Position numbers and translations under genes: made by a program. This document shows positions 1-7,054 of a stretch of DNA of 7,054 nt, in pieces. The notes beneath the pieces were generated by a model. That model saw only the letters and a program-made list of their open reading frames with translations, was not told the DNA's origin and did no database searches. The stretch's first letter is position 1; each line of letters opens with the position of its first letter. Source of the stretch: CAYYJS01 sp964472315 (GTDB taxonomy: Bacteria > Verrucomicrobiota > Kiritimatiellia > UBA8416); assembly GCA_964472315.1 (NCBI GenBank), contig CAYYJS010000088.1, forward strand, positions 1-7,054, written 5' to 3'.

Positions 1-932
1 CTAGGTGTTCCGTGTTGGATATTGGCGGAGCCCATCGAGCAGACGCTGCATATCCGGCGCCGGCGGCGCGACGAACGTCAGCTTCCTGCCGGTCGACGGT
101 TGCCGGAGCGTAAGCCGCTCCGCGTGCAGCATCTGCCGGTCGACGGGGCACGGCAGCGTCAGGCCGGCCGAACCGCGACCATACTGGGTGTCGCCAAGCA
201 CCGGGTATCCGATATGCGCCAAATGCACCCGTATCTGGTGCGTACGCCCCGTTTCGATCCGCAGCCGGAGCAGCGTCACGCCGACGAAAACCTCTTCGAC
301 CTGGTAGTGGGTGACGGCCTCGCGGCCATGGCGGGTGGTGGTCGACATCCGTTTCCGGTCGTGCGTGCTGCGCCCGATGGGGTCGTCCACGCATCCGCTG
401 GCCTGACGCGGAACGCCGCGCACGAGGGCCAGATATTCCTTGCGCACGGTGCGCTCCTTGAACTGCGCCATCAGGCTTGCTAACGCCTCGTCGTGCTTGG
501 CCGCGACGATCGCGCCGCTGGTGTCCCTGTCGAGCCGATGGACGATGCCCGGACGCAACTCGCCGCCGACGCCCCGAAGGTCGGAACAGTGGTACAGCAA
601 GGCATTGACCAGCGTGCCCCCGGCATGCCCGACGGCCGGGTGGACGACGAGTCCCGGCTGCTTGTTGACGACGATGATGTCGCCGTCTTCGTACAGCACG
701 TCGAGGGGAATGGCCTCGGGCAGGACATCCGAGGGCGCGGTCTCCGGCACGGTGATCTCGGCGACGGCGCCGGGGCTGACCCGACGGCTCGGTTGACAGG
801 GGACGCCGTCCACCAGGACCAGCCCGTCGCGGATCAGCGCCTGAAGTCGCGAACGGGACAGCTCGGGCACCGCCCGCCCCAACCACACATCGACGCGCAG
901 GTGCGCATCGGGGATTCCGGCGCACACACGGA

Positions 933-936
<4 letters not shown>
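1..936 (-). CDS. rluD: RluD/RluA-family 23S rRNA pseudouridine synthase
   Basis: This cytoplasmic enzyme should convert specific uridines in 23S rRNA to pseudouridine. The 311-aa product has an N-terminal S4 RNA-binding domain (about residues 13-62, with SRSRLQALIRDGLVLVDG) followed by the RluA-type catalytic domain (about 78-300). The family signature HRLDRDTSG places the catalytic aspartate at D136. Other family blocks are visible, including VNKQPGLVVHP, the KEYLALVRG stretch and ETGRTHQIRVHLAHIGYPVLGD. The length is close to E. coli RluD (about 326 aa). The GTG start at 936-934 was chosen because it overlaps the lgt stop as GTGA and sits just ahead of the S4 domain. The frame stays open to 1353, but that extension runs antisense-style through lgt and is Arg-rich, so it is not part of the protein. 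The stop lies at bases 3-1, so the gene is complete. The subfamily (RluD rather than RluC or RluA) rests on the S4 domain, the length and the motifs. The exact target uridines cannot be told from sequence. Confidence 0.95.
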
Positions 937-1781
<845 letters not shown>

Positions 1782-1787
1782 GGCAGG

Positions 1788-1791
1788 CTCC
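1788..1791 (-). promoter_or_regulatory. Shine-Dalgarno sequence of lgt
   Basis: On the minus strand GGAG lies six bases (CCTGCC) upstream of the ATG at 1781-1779. This is ideal spacing and fixes the lgt start. Confidence 0.75.
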
Positions 1792-1838
1792 GGTTCGTAT
1801 CCTCGCGGTTGATCTCAGTTCCGGGTGTCAGTTTTGGG

Positions 1839-1866
1839 TCGACAAGCCGGCAATGGGGGATATCAT
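1839..1866 (+). promoter_or_regulatory. Candidate sigma70-type promoter for the kinase operon
   Basis: TCGACA (1839-1844) matches the -35 consensus TTGACA at five of six bases. TATCAT (1861-1866) matches the -10 consensus TATAAT at five of six, and the spacer is 16 bases. It lies in the divergent gap between lgt and the kinase gene, an AT-richer patch in GC-rich surroundings. Transcription would begin near 1872-1875. That would leave the upstream TTG (1809) untranscribed and put the GTG at 1878 almost at the mRNA 5' end, so it favours the kinase ATG at 1929 with a leader of about 55 bases. This is a consensus match only. Confidence 0.45.
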
Positions 1867-1928
1867 GCTGGATTACAGTGGACGATCAAGGACAAACCGA
1901 AGCGACTCCCGACGCCGATGTCGGCATC

Positions 1929-4490
1929 ATGACCGACCGCGTCGAAACGCTCGCCTGCCAGCAATGCGGGTGTGTCGTGGATGTCGTCGGACTCGACCCC
2001 TTCATCAAGGTCGAATGCCCCGACTGCAGCGCCATCAACACCGTTCCGGCACGACTCGGGCATTTCCTGCTGCTCGAGCTGATCGGGATGGGCGGCATGG
2101 GCGGCGTCTACCACGCCAAGGACGAGACCCTCGGCCGTTTCGTAGCCATCAAGGTCATGCTGAAGTCCCTCGGCGACGACCCCCAGTTCATCGAGACCTT
2201 CCGACGGGAAGCGCAGGCCGTCGCCAAGTTGAATCACCCGCATATCGCCCAGATCTACTCGTTCGGTCAGGAAAAGGGGCAACCCTACATCGTGATGGAA
2301 CTCGTCTCGGGCGAGCGTGTCGATCGCATGATGGAGTCCGGCGAACCGCTGGATCAAGGCCTCTTGATGCGGATCGGGCTCGAGATCGCCGACGGGTTGC
2401 GGGCCGCCGACGAGGCCGGCATCGTGCACGGCGACATCAAGCCGGAGAACATTCTGCTCGACGACAAGGGACAGGCCAAGCTGGTCGATTTCGGGCTGGC
2501 ATCGGCATCGCGCCAAGCCAGCGACGGCGGCATCTGGGGCACGCCTTACTACATCGCCCCCGAAAAGGTCCGGCGCCTGGCCGTCGACGCACGCGCCGAC
2601 ATTTACAGTCTTGGCGCCACGCTATATCACGCCCTGACCGGGCACCCTCCCTTCGAAGGCGAAACGCCCGTCGAAGTCGTCAAGGCCCGGCTGGAACGGC
2701 CCCCGACGCCGATCAAGGAGCGTCGTCCCGATATCGACGACGATGTCGCACGGATCGTGGAGCGGATGCTGGAAGAGGACTTTGGCCGTCGCTACCCGAC
2801 GTACCATTCTCTGATCAGCGACCTGAAACGCGTCGTCGACAAGTTCGGCGGCGGCATGCCTGCAGGCCCACGCCGCGCGAAAACCATCCGGTTCGCCAGG
2901 AAGCGTACATCGGGAATGGACATGTCGGCGCCAGCCCTGGGGGCGGCGACGCCCCCTTACGCGGGCAAAGGCGGCAGGATCGTCATCCGCAAGGGGGGAT
3001 CGGGCAATCCGAGGCGCGTGATCATGACGCCGTCCGGCGGTCTGAGAGCCGAAGCGACCCGCGAGATCACGCCGGAGGAACAGGCCGCGCTCGACATGGA
3101 ACGGCGCGGTCGGCGCCACCGGACGTTGGCGGTCCTGGGAACCCTGCTGGCCCTGGGCATCGCGACCGGACTGGCCTTCTATGTGACCATGCGAAGACAG
3201 CAGCAGTCGGAGGCCCGGCGCGAGTGGTTCGCGTTCGCGGGCCTCATGCGGAACGCCACGAACGCCTACACGGATATCGGCGTCGCCATCGCACAGGTGG
3301 GGACGCTGGCCGCGGCCGGTTCCGATCGGATCGGAAAGCTGCAAGCGCATGTCCTGGCCGTCACCGGCGACGCACTGACGATTCCCGAGCTTGCTCCGCC
3401 GGAACCCCCACCAGCGGAAACGGCGAAGACGAATACGGCGCCGGAGAACGCCACGAACGCGGTCCCCGCCGCGGCGGACCAGGCGGTCGCGGAGACCGCA
3501 CCCGCCCTCGCCGGCGACGGCGCACCCGCATCGACCCCGCCGGAACCGGAGGTCGACGCCCCGCCCGCGGCGCCGGTCGATGCCCCCCCCATCGTCGCGG
3601 CGGCGCTGGCCGCGGGCCGCGACATCCGCATGATCGGCCGCAAGGCCCAGGAGGCCGAAGCCCTTGCCGAACCCGCGCTCTTGGAAAAGGACCGCGCACG
3701 CCAATGCCGCGCCTCAGCCGAACTCGGTCCGTTCGTCGCCGAACTGGGCACGCTGCTGACGCGCGCCCAGGCGCTTCTCGATGAGACGCGGATACTCGAC
3801 AAATCGGCGCGCGCGGGCATCCAGAAAGTGGAGACCCTGCGTGCCGAATTCGACCGTGCCGAACACCAACGGATCGAACGGGAACGCATCGAGGCCGAGA
3901 ACCAACGCCAGACCGCCCTGGATGCCGAGCGGCAACGCGAGCGTCAGACGCTGATCGATATGGAACTTGCGGAAGCCGCGATCATGACCAATTCCATCAA
4001 GATTCAACTCAAGCAGACCGCCTTCGCGGAGGCCATCAAGACGATCGACGAAAAGATCCGGACATTCAAGACGGCGGAAGGCAAGGCCGCGCTCCAGGTG
4101 CTGCTGGACCGCTACCGGATGCTGGAGGACCTCCGCCTCTTCCTCGTGCGACGGATGACCGAGGATCCGTTCTCGTGGGAGTGGATCCAGAGCGGCAGCC
4201 CGCGCGGCATCTCCAAGGCGGACGACAAGGGCATCTACGTCATCGGCATGGCCGGCCCCGTTCCGTGGGTAAACGTATCGCCGGCACAGATGATCCGAAT
4301 CATCGACTACTACCTGGCGCACGCCAAGACACGCGCCAGTGAACGGGGGGTGCAGACGATGGCGGCGTCCGTGTACTGCTTCGAACATGGCGGCGCCGGG
4401 TTGGCGCTGTCCAAGCGCTACTTCGACAAAGCGCTCGACCTGGGATTCGACAATCGGGCCGCCAGCCGTCTGCTGCCCTTCGGATGGTAA
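1929..4490 (+). CDS. Zinc-ribbon, single-pass transmembrane Ser/Thr protein kinase with extracytoplasmic coiled-coil/sensor region
   Basis: This is a Hanks-type Ser/Thr kinase, about 853 aa from the ATG at 1929. Residues 10-33 form a zinc ribbon (C10-x2-C13 and C30-x2-C33). The kinase domain (about 44-301) has the glycine loop IGMGGMGGV (52-60), ATP lysine K75 in VAIKVM, helix-C glutamate E94, catalytic loop HGDIKPEN (D170, K172, N175), DFG at 187-189, APE at 210-212, D224 and R288. All key catalytic residues are present, but HRD is HGD, a non-RD loop. After a basic juxtamembrane stretch comes one membrane segment (about 399-420), then an Ala/Pro-rich linker (489-555), a charged coiled coil (629-686) and a C-terminal domain (687-853) shared with the next gene. 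The predicted topology is kinase inside, sensor outside. An alternative start is GTG 1878 (870 aa, weak GGA five bases upstream). The TTG at 1809 is unlikely because it lies ahead of the candidate promoter. The kinase assignment is firm; ligand and substrates are unknown. Confidence 0.95.
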   Translation: MTDRVETLACQQCGCVVDVVGLDPFIKVECPDCSAINTVPARLGHFLLLELIGMGGMGGVYHAKDETLGRFVAIKVMLKSLGDDPQFIETFRREAQAVAKLNHPHIAQIYSFGQEKGQPYIVMELVSGERVDRMMESGEPLDQGLLMRIGLEIADGLRAADEAGIVHGDIKPENILLDDKGQAKLVDFGLASASRQASDGGIWGTPYYIAPEKVRRLAVDARADIYSLGATLYHALTGHPPFEGETPVEVVKARLERPPTPIKERRPDIDDDVARIVERMLEEDFGRRYPTYHSLISDLKRVVDKFGGGMPAGPRRAKTIRFARKRTSGMDMSAPALGAATPPYAGKGGRIVIRKGGSGNPRRVIMTPSGGLRAEATREITPEEQAALDMERRGRRHRTLAVLGTLLALGIATGLAFYVTMRRQQQSEARREWFAFAGLMRNATNAYTDIGVAIAQVGTLAAAGSDRIGKLQAHVLAVTGDALTIPELAPPEPPPAETAKTNTAPENATNAVPAAADQAVAETAPALAGDGAPASTPPEPEVDAPPAAPVDAPPIVAAALAAGRDIRMIGRKAQEAEALAEPALLEKDRARQCRASAELGPFVAELGTLLTRAQALLDETRILDKSARAGIQKVETLRAEFDRAEHQRIERERIEAENQRQTALDAERQRERQTLIDMELAEAAIMTNSIKIQLKQTAFAEAIKTIDEKIRTFKTAEGKAALQVLLDRYRMLEDLRLFLVRRMTEDPFSWEWIQSGSPRGISKADDKGIYVIGMAGPVPWVNVSPAQMIRIIDYYLAHAKTRASERGVQTMAASVYCFEHGGAGLALSKRYFDKALDLGFDNRAASRLLPFGW
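3583..3590 (+). repeat. C8 homopolymer inside the kinase Ala/Pro linker
   Basis: Eight consecutive C bases encode Ala-Pro-Pro (GCC CCC CCC) at the end of the linker, before the coiled coil. Slippage of one base would move translation into frames that stop near 3633 or 3784. That would leave the kinase and membrane segment but remove the coiled coil and C-terminal domain. The tract is seen directly; slippage is speculative. Confidence 0.85.
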
Positions 4491-4508
4491 CGTCACGCAA
4501 GATCAACC

Positions 4509-6050
4509 ATGCCTCCACCCAAACAAGTCCGCGTCCCGAAACACCATGCCGTAACGCCCGCAACACCGGCCGTGCCGGCCGCCCCACCGCATCGACCGGC
4601 GCCCCGTAAGACACGCACGCGGACGATGGGGAGCCCGCTGGCCGCGTTCTTCTTCCTGGTTTTCATCGGCGTGACGGTCACCATCACCGTCATTGTCACA
4701 GCGCGCAAGAACCAGAGGGACGAACGCCGCACGGCGCTGATCCTGGAAACCGAGCAGGGCAAGGCGCTGGACGTGCGCAAGGTCCTCGATGCGGTAACCG
4801 AGAAGACCATCCCGCTGGAGGCCCCGCTCGCCGAACTCCGGCGCCGGGCCGAACAGGGCGTGCGTGTGGTTCTGAACGAGCCGTTGCGGAAGCCGGCGCG
4901 GACGGCGACCGCGGCCCACACGGTAGCGCCCCCCCCGGAAGCGACACCCGGCCAACCCGTGTCACCAACGCCCGATGCGCCCACCCCGCCGCCCAAGCCG
5001 CGAAAGGAAGTCGTGCGCGGCGAGGATGTGCCCGAGGGCGAGCCCACACGCGAGGAACTGGACGCCCGACACCGCGGCGAGACACGCGAGCCGGCGCCGA
5101 AACCGGCGCCCACGGCAACGGCCGCGCCCGCTGACCGTGCCGCGCCGCCGCCACGGCCGGTTGCGCCGCCCGAGTCGGCGCGAGGCACACCGCGCATCCG
5201 GCAGTTGGCCGACGACCTGCTGACGGATACCGACGCCGTCGAGGCGAATGTCCAGGCAGCCAGGGAATTGGCCGACCTCGTGCGACGTGAAGAACTGGAG
5301 ATCCAGCGGGAGATCCGTGTCCAGATCGTGGCGAAACGCACGGAAGTCCTGCGCGCACGGCTGTCGACCGCCGAGGAGATTTTTGTCGCAACCGAACAGG
5401 CCCTGGCCCGCGCCGTGAAGGCGGCCGACACCATCGATTCGCTACGGGAAGAGCATGAACGCGAGGAGGCTGACCGCAAACGCAACGAAGAGGAGGCGCG
5501 CCGCCAGCGCGAATACACGGCGCTCGTGGAGCGGGAACTGGCTGCGGTCAACCGGGAGGAACTCGATACGAATGTGCTGATCTCACGCCACCTTTACGAA
5601 CAGGCTTTGGAGAAGGCTGAGGCGAAGACCAGCGCGTTCGCGTCCAAGGAAGGCGCCACACGTCACGCGATCGTCGTCGATCAGTGCCGGGAACTGGTCA
5701 AACTGAAGACCTTTCTCGGGACGGCACTGAAGAATTACCCCATGCGGTGGGGGTGGAAGCAGGAAGCGCCGTCACGCGATATTATCGGCGCGGACCGCGA
5801 CCTGCTGCACCTGACCGAAAAGCAGGTCAAGTGGGAGGATGTCACGTCGGCACAGGCGGCGATGATCGTAAACCATTTTCTGGGAAGCCCCAAGACATCG
5901 GCCACATTGCAGGTGGATTATGCGGTGCCGCTTGCCCTCTTCTTTGCGAAGGCCGGCAACGCCGAACAGGCCCGCTATTTCATCAATCGGGCGGTCGGAC
6001 TGGATCCGACCCTGCAGGCCAGGGCCGACCGGCTTGTGCCGATGGAGTAG
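4509..6050 (+). CDS. Single-pass membrane protein of unknown function, paralogous to the kinase's extracytoplasmic half
   Basis: I do not recognise a named family. The 513-aa product starts with a basic, Pro/Thr-rich cytoplasmic tail (1-41), then one membrane segment (about 42-64), a helical stretch (65-124), a long Pro/Ala-rich linker (about 128-228), a strongly charged coiled coil (about 230-350) and a C-terminal domain (354-513). It follows the kinase by 18 bases and is probably co-transcribed. From the membrane segment onward the architecture repeats that of the kinase. The C-terminal domains align at TN (354), W-x-W (414, 416), W442, AQ (448-449) and a TPR-like end (ALFFAKAGNAEQARYFINRA). 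There is no kinase domain, zinc ribbon or signal peptidase site. The ATG at 4509 has no clear Shine-Dalgarno, so coupling to the kinase stop is plausible; ATG 4626 would remove most of the basic tail. It may be a partner, decoy or substrate of the kinase, which is inference from paralogy and adjacency. Confidence 0.87.
   Translation: MPPPKQVRVPKHHAVTPATPAVPAAPPHRPAPRKTRTRTMGSPLAAFFFLVFIGVTVTITVIVTARKNQRDERRTALILETEQGKALDVRKVLDAVTEKTIPLEAPLAELRRRAEQGVRVVLNEPLRKPARTATAAHTVAPPPEATPGQPVSPTPDAPTPPPKPRKEVVRGEDVPEGEPTREELDARHRGETREPAPKPAPTATAAPADRAAPPPRPVAPPESARGTPRIRQLADDLLTDTDAVEANVQAARELADLVRREELEIQREIRVQIVAKRTEVLRARLSTAEEIFVATEQALARAVKAADTIDSLREEHEREEADRKRNEEEARRQREYTALVERELAAVNREELDTNVLISRHLYEQALEKAEAKTSAFASKEGATRHAIVVDQCRELVKLKTFLGTALKNYPMRWGWKQEAPSRDIIGADRDLLHLTEKQVKWEDVTSAQAAMIVNHFLGSPKTSATLQVDYAVPLALFFAKAGNAEQARYFINRAVGLDPTLQARADRLVPME
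4929..4936 (+). repeat. C8 homopolymer inside the Pro linker of the kinase-neighbour protein
   Basis: Eight consecutive C bases within GCG CCC CCC CCG encode Ala-Pro-Pro-Pro. As in the kinase gene, the tract lies between the membrane segment and the coiled coil. A single-base slip would cut off the C-terminal domain. The tract is observed; variation at it is not demonstrated, and Pro-rich coding in a GC-rich genome can produce C runs by chance. Confidence 0.85.
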
Positions 6051-6063
6051 CCCGATCCGCCGG

Positions 6064-6924
6064 TCATTCGCCCCAATCGCCCGTACACACCTGCATGGTG
6101 TTGGTCCACTTCACGAGCTCGACATGCCCGTCGAGGAAGACGCAGTGACCCTTTTCGCCCCGCTCCGAATGGTAGCTGCCAAGGTGTTCATAGGTCACGT
6201 CGGCGTCTCGCTTGTAGTCGATACAGCCATCCAGGTTGCGGAAATACCGCCGGGTGTATCTCCCCGCGACCGGATCCGGAGGGGGGTCGTCCCACACGGC
6301 GGTCGTATCCTCAAGCCCGAAGTTGTAGGGACCGCCTGGCGTTGGGTTGCGCCACAATCCCTGCTCCGCGAACAGCATGACGCGGGTCGGACCGGCAAGA
6401 CGGTAGAACGTACGGCCGCTGCATTCCGGGTTCATGCCATACGACCGTACCGGCATGCGTATGCCCGCCGCAAGGAGCGTGGCATGATCCCGAACATACC
6501 GTACAAACGATGGGCACACGTAGATCTTCTCGTCGCCGGCGTCCCCGACATACGGGAAGAGCGTTCCATTCGTGATACAGGCGATGCCATTGGTTCCCCA
6601 CCAATAGGTCTTTTTGTCGGAAACGTCGTTAAACCAATGCAGCCATCCGCGCTGCACCCCGACGTCTTCGTACGTTGCACCGCCGGTCTCGCCGGCGTAG
6701 ACCTCGACCACCTGTTCGGTCGCCGATCGCGGCAGTTGTCCCCCGTGGTCGTGGGCATACGACATGGCCGCCACCTGAAGTTGATGCAGATTCGAGACGC
6801 AGGTCGCGCGTCTGGCATGCTCCCGAATCCCGCCAATCATCGGCAGCATCAACGCGGCCAGGATGACGATGATGGCCACGACAACGATCAGTTCAACCAT
6901 GGTCATTCCATCGCGACGTCTCAT
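6064..6924 (-). CDS. Type IV pilin-like / pseudopilin protein with N-terminal methylation motif (DUF1559-like, H-X(n)-DG tail)
   Basis: This 286-aa protein has a class III (prepilin) signal. The six-residue leader MRRRDG precedes the cleavage site G6-M7, Glu11 is at mature position +5, and a hydrophobic helix runs to about residue 29 (TMVELIVVVAIIVILAALML). It should be cleaved and N-methylated by a prepilin peptidase and then anchored in, or assembled from, the inner membrane. The globular part resembles the large pseudopilin-like families of planctomycetes, verrucomicrobia and lentisphaerae: CVSNLHQLQVAAMSYAHDH after the helix, KIYVCPSF near 133-140, and a C-terminal DGH-containing block (FLDGHVELVKW, 263-273). 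The histidine before DG is H252, giving H-X12-DG rather than the usual H-X9-DG. Seven cysteines (42, 116, 137, 168, 234, 261, 280) are present. AAGGAG six bases upstream supports the start. It is convergent with the plus-strand pair, and no pilus-assembly genes are visible here. Its cargo or role is unknown. Confidence 0.92.
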   Translation of the reverse strand: MRRRDGMTMVELIVVVAIIVILAALMLPMIGGIREHARRATCVSNLHQLQVAAMSYAHDHGGQLPRSATEQVVEVYAGETGGATYEDVGVQRGWLHWFNDVSDKKTYWWGTNGIACITNGTLFPYVGDAGDEKIYVCPSFVRYVRDHATLLAAGIRMPVRSYGMNPECSGRTFYRLAGPTRVMLFAEQGLWRNPTPGGPYNFGLEDTTAVWDDPPPDPVAGRYTRRYFRNLDGCIDYKRDADVTYEHLGSYHSERGEKGHCVFLDGHVELVKWTNTMQVCTGDWGE

Positions 6925-6930
6925 CTCATG

Positions 6931-6938
6931 CTCCTTCC
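6931..6938 (-). promoter_or_regulatory. Shine-Dalgarno sequence of the pseudopilin gene
   Basis: On the minus strand GGAAGGAG (6938-6931) lies six bases upstream of the ATG at 6924-6922. This is the strongest ribosome-binding site in the window and sets the start directly ahead of the short basic prepilin leader. Confidence 0.85.
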
Positions 6939-7054
6939 ATGTCGGGCTGTTCTTGCGCCATGCGTCTTCTCGCGCCTCGCCCGTGTGCTTCCATGACCAG
7001 ATTGCCCCCGGCGGAACCCATTGGCAAGCCGCATCTCATCGGCCCATGCGCGCG

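Noticed and set aside
2622..3704. Long minus-strand frame (360 codons) opposite the kinase, and a Ser/Arg-rich one at 4493-5551 opposite the neighbour gene
   Set aside because: Both are low-complexity antisense frames caused by codon-position GC bias, with no recognisable motif and a well-supported gene on the other strand.
4509..4702. Secretion signal or lipoprotein signal at the start of the 513-aa protein
   Set aside because: The hydrophobic segment begins after about 41 basic residues and there is no lipobox cysteine or clear signal peptidase I site. A membrane anchor fits better.
6027..6065. Inverted repeat GACCGGC (6027-6033) / GCCGGTC (6059-6065) at the convergent gene ends
   Set aside because: The stem is only 7 bp with a 25-base loop, has no U-tract, and lies partly inside the coding end. 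It is too weak to call as a terminator.
6926..7054. Minus-strand frame open from the window edge to a TGA at 6928-6926, possibly the tail of an upstream gene
   Set aside because: Only 42 codons are visible, a second minus-strand frame is equally open, and the translated residues match nothing I recognise. An untranslated leader for the pseudopilin gene is as likely.

Overview
This 7 kb stretch is GC-rich and gene-dense. It holds five supported protein-coding genes and no RNA gene, mobile element or CRISPR array. Two features point to a bacterium of the Verrucomicrobiota / Kiritimatiellota / Lentisphaerota / Planctomycetota assemblage: a DUF1559-like pseudopilin with an H-X(n)-DG tail, and a membrane Ser/Thr kinase with a zinc-ribbon head and an HGD catalytic loop. 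This taxonomic call is an inference from family content, not from a marker gene.

Layout. On the minus strand at 1-1781 are lgt (prolipoprotein diacylglyceryl transferase) and an rluD-type 23S rRNA pseudouridine synthase. They are joined by a 4-base stop/start overlap (GTGA) and should form one transcription unit read toward base 1. A divergent intergenic region (about 1782-1928) carries a plausible sigma70-like promoter for the rightward genes. On the plus strand at about 1929-6050 are two genes 18 bases apart: a transmembrane Ser/Thr protein kinase (about 853 aa) and a single-pass membrane protein of unknown function (513 aa). On the minus strand, 6064-6924 encodes a type IV pilin-like / pseudopilin protein, convergent with the pair and separated from it by 13 bases. 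The last 130 bases (6925-7054) hold the pseudopilin's Shine-Dalgarno sequence and nothing else I can support.

The most interesting element is the rightward pair. The kinase's predicted extracytoplasmic half (Ala/Pro linker, charged coiled coil, about 165-residue C-terminal domain) has the same order of parts as the downstream protein, and the C-terminal domains share aligned positions (W-x-W, a Trp 28-30 residues later, then Ala-Gln six residues after that, and a TPR-like end). The neighbour therefore looks like a kinase-less paralogue of the kinase's sensor half. This suggests a two-protein membrane signalling unit, for example a receptor kinase with a partner, decoy or substrate. I do not recognise a named family for the shared C-terminal domain. 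The lgt-rluD pair is housekeeping. The pseudopilin is a common type in this part of the bacterial tree, and nothing in the sequence links it to the kinase system.
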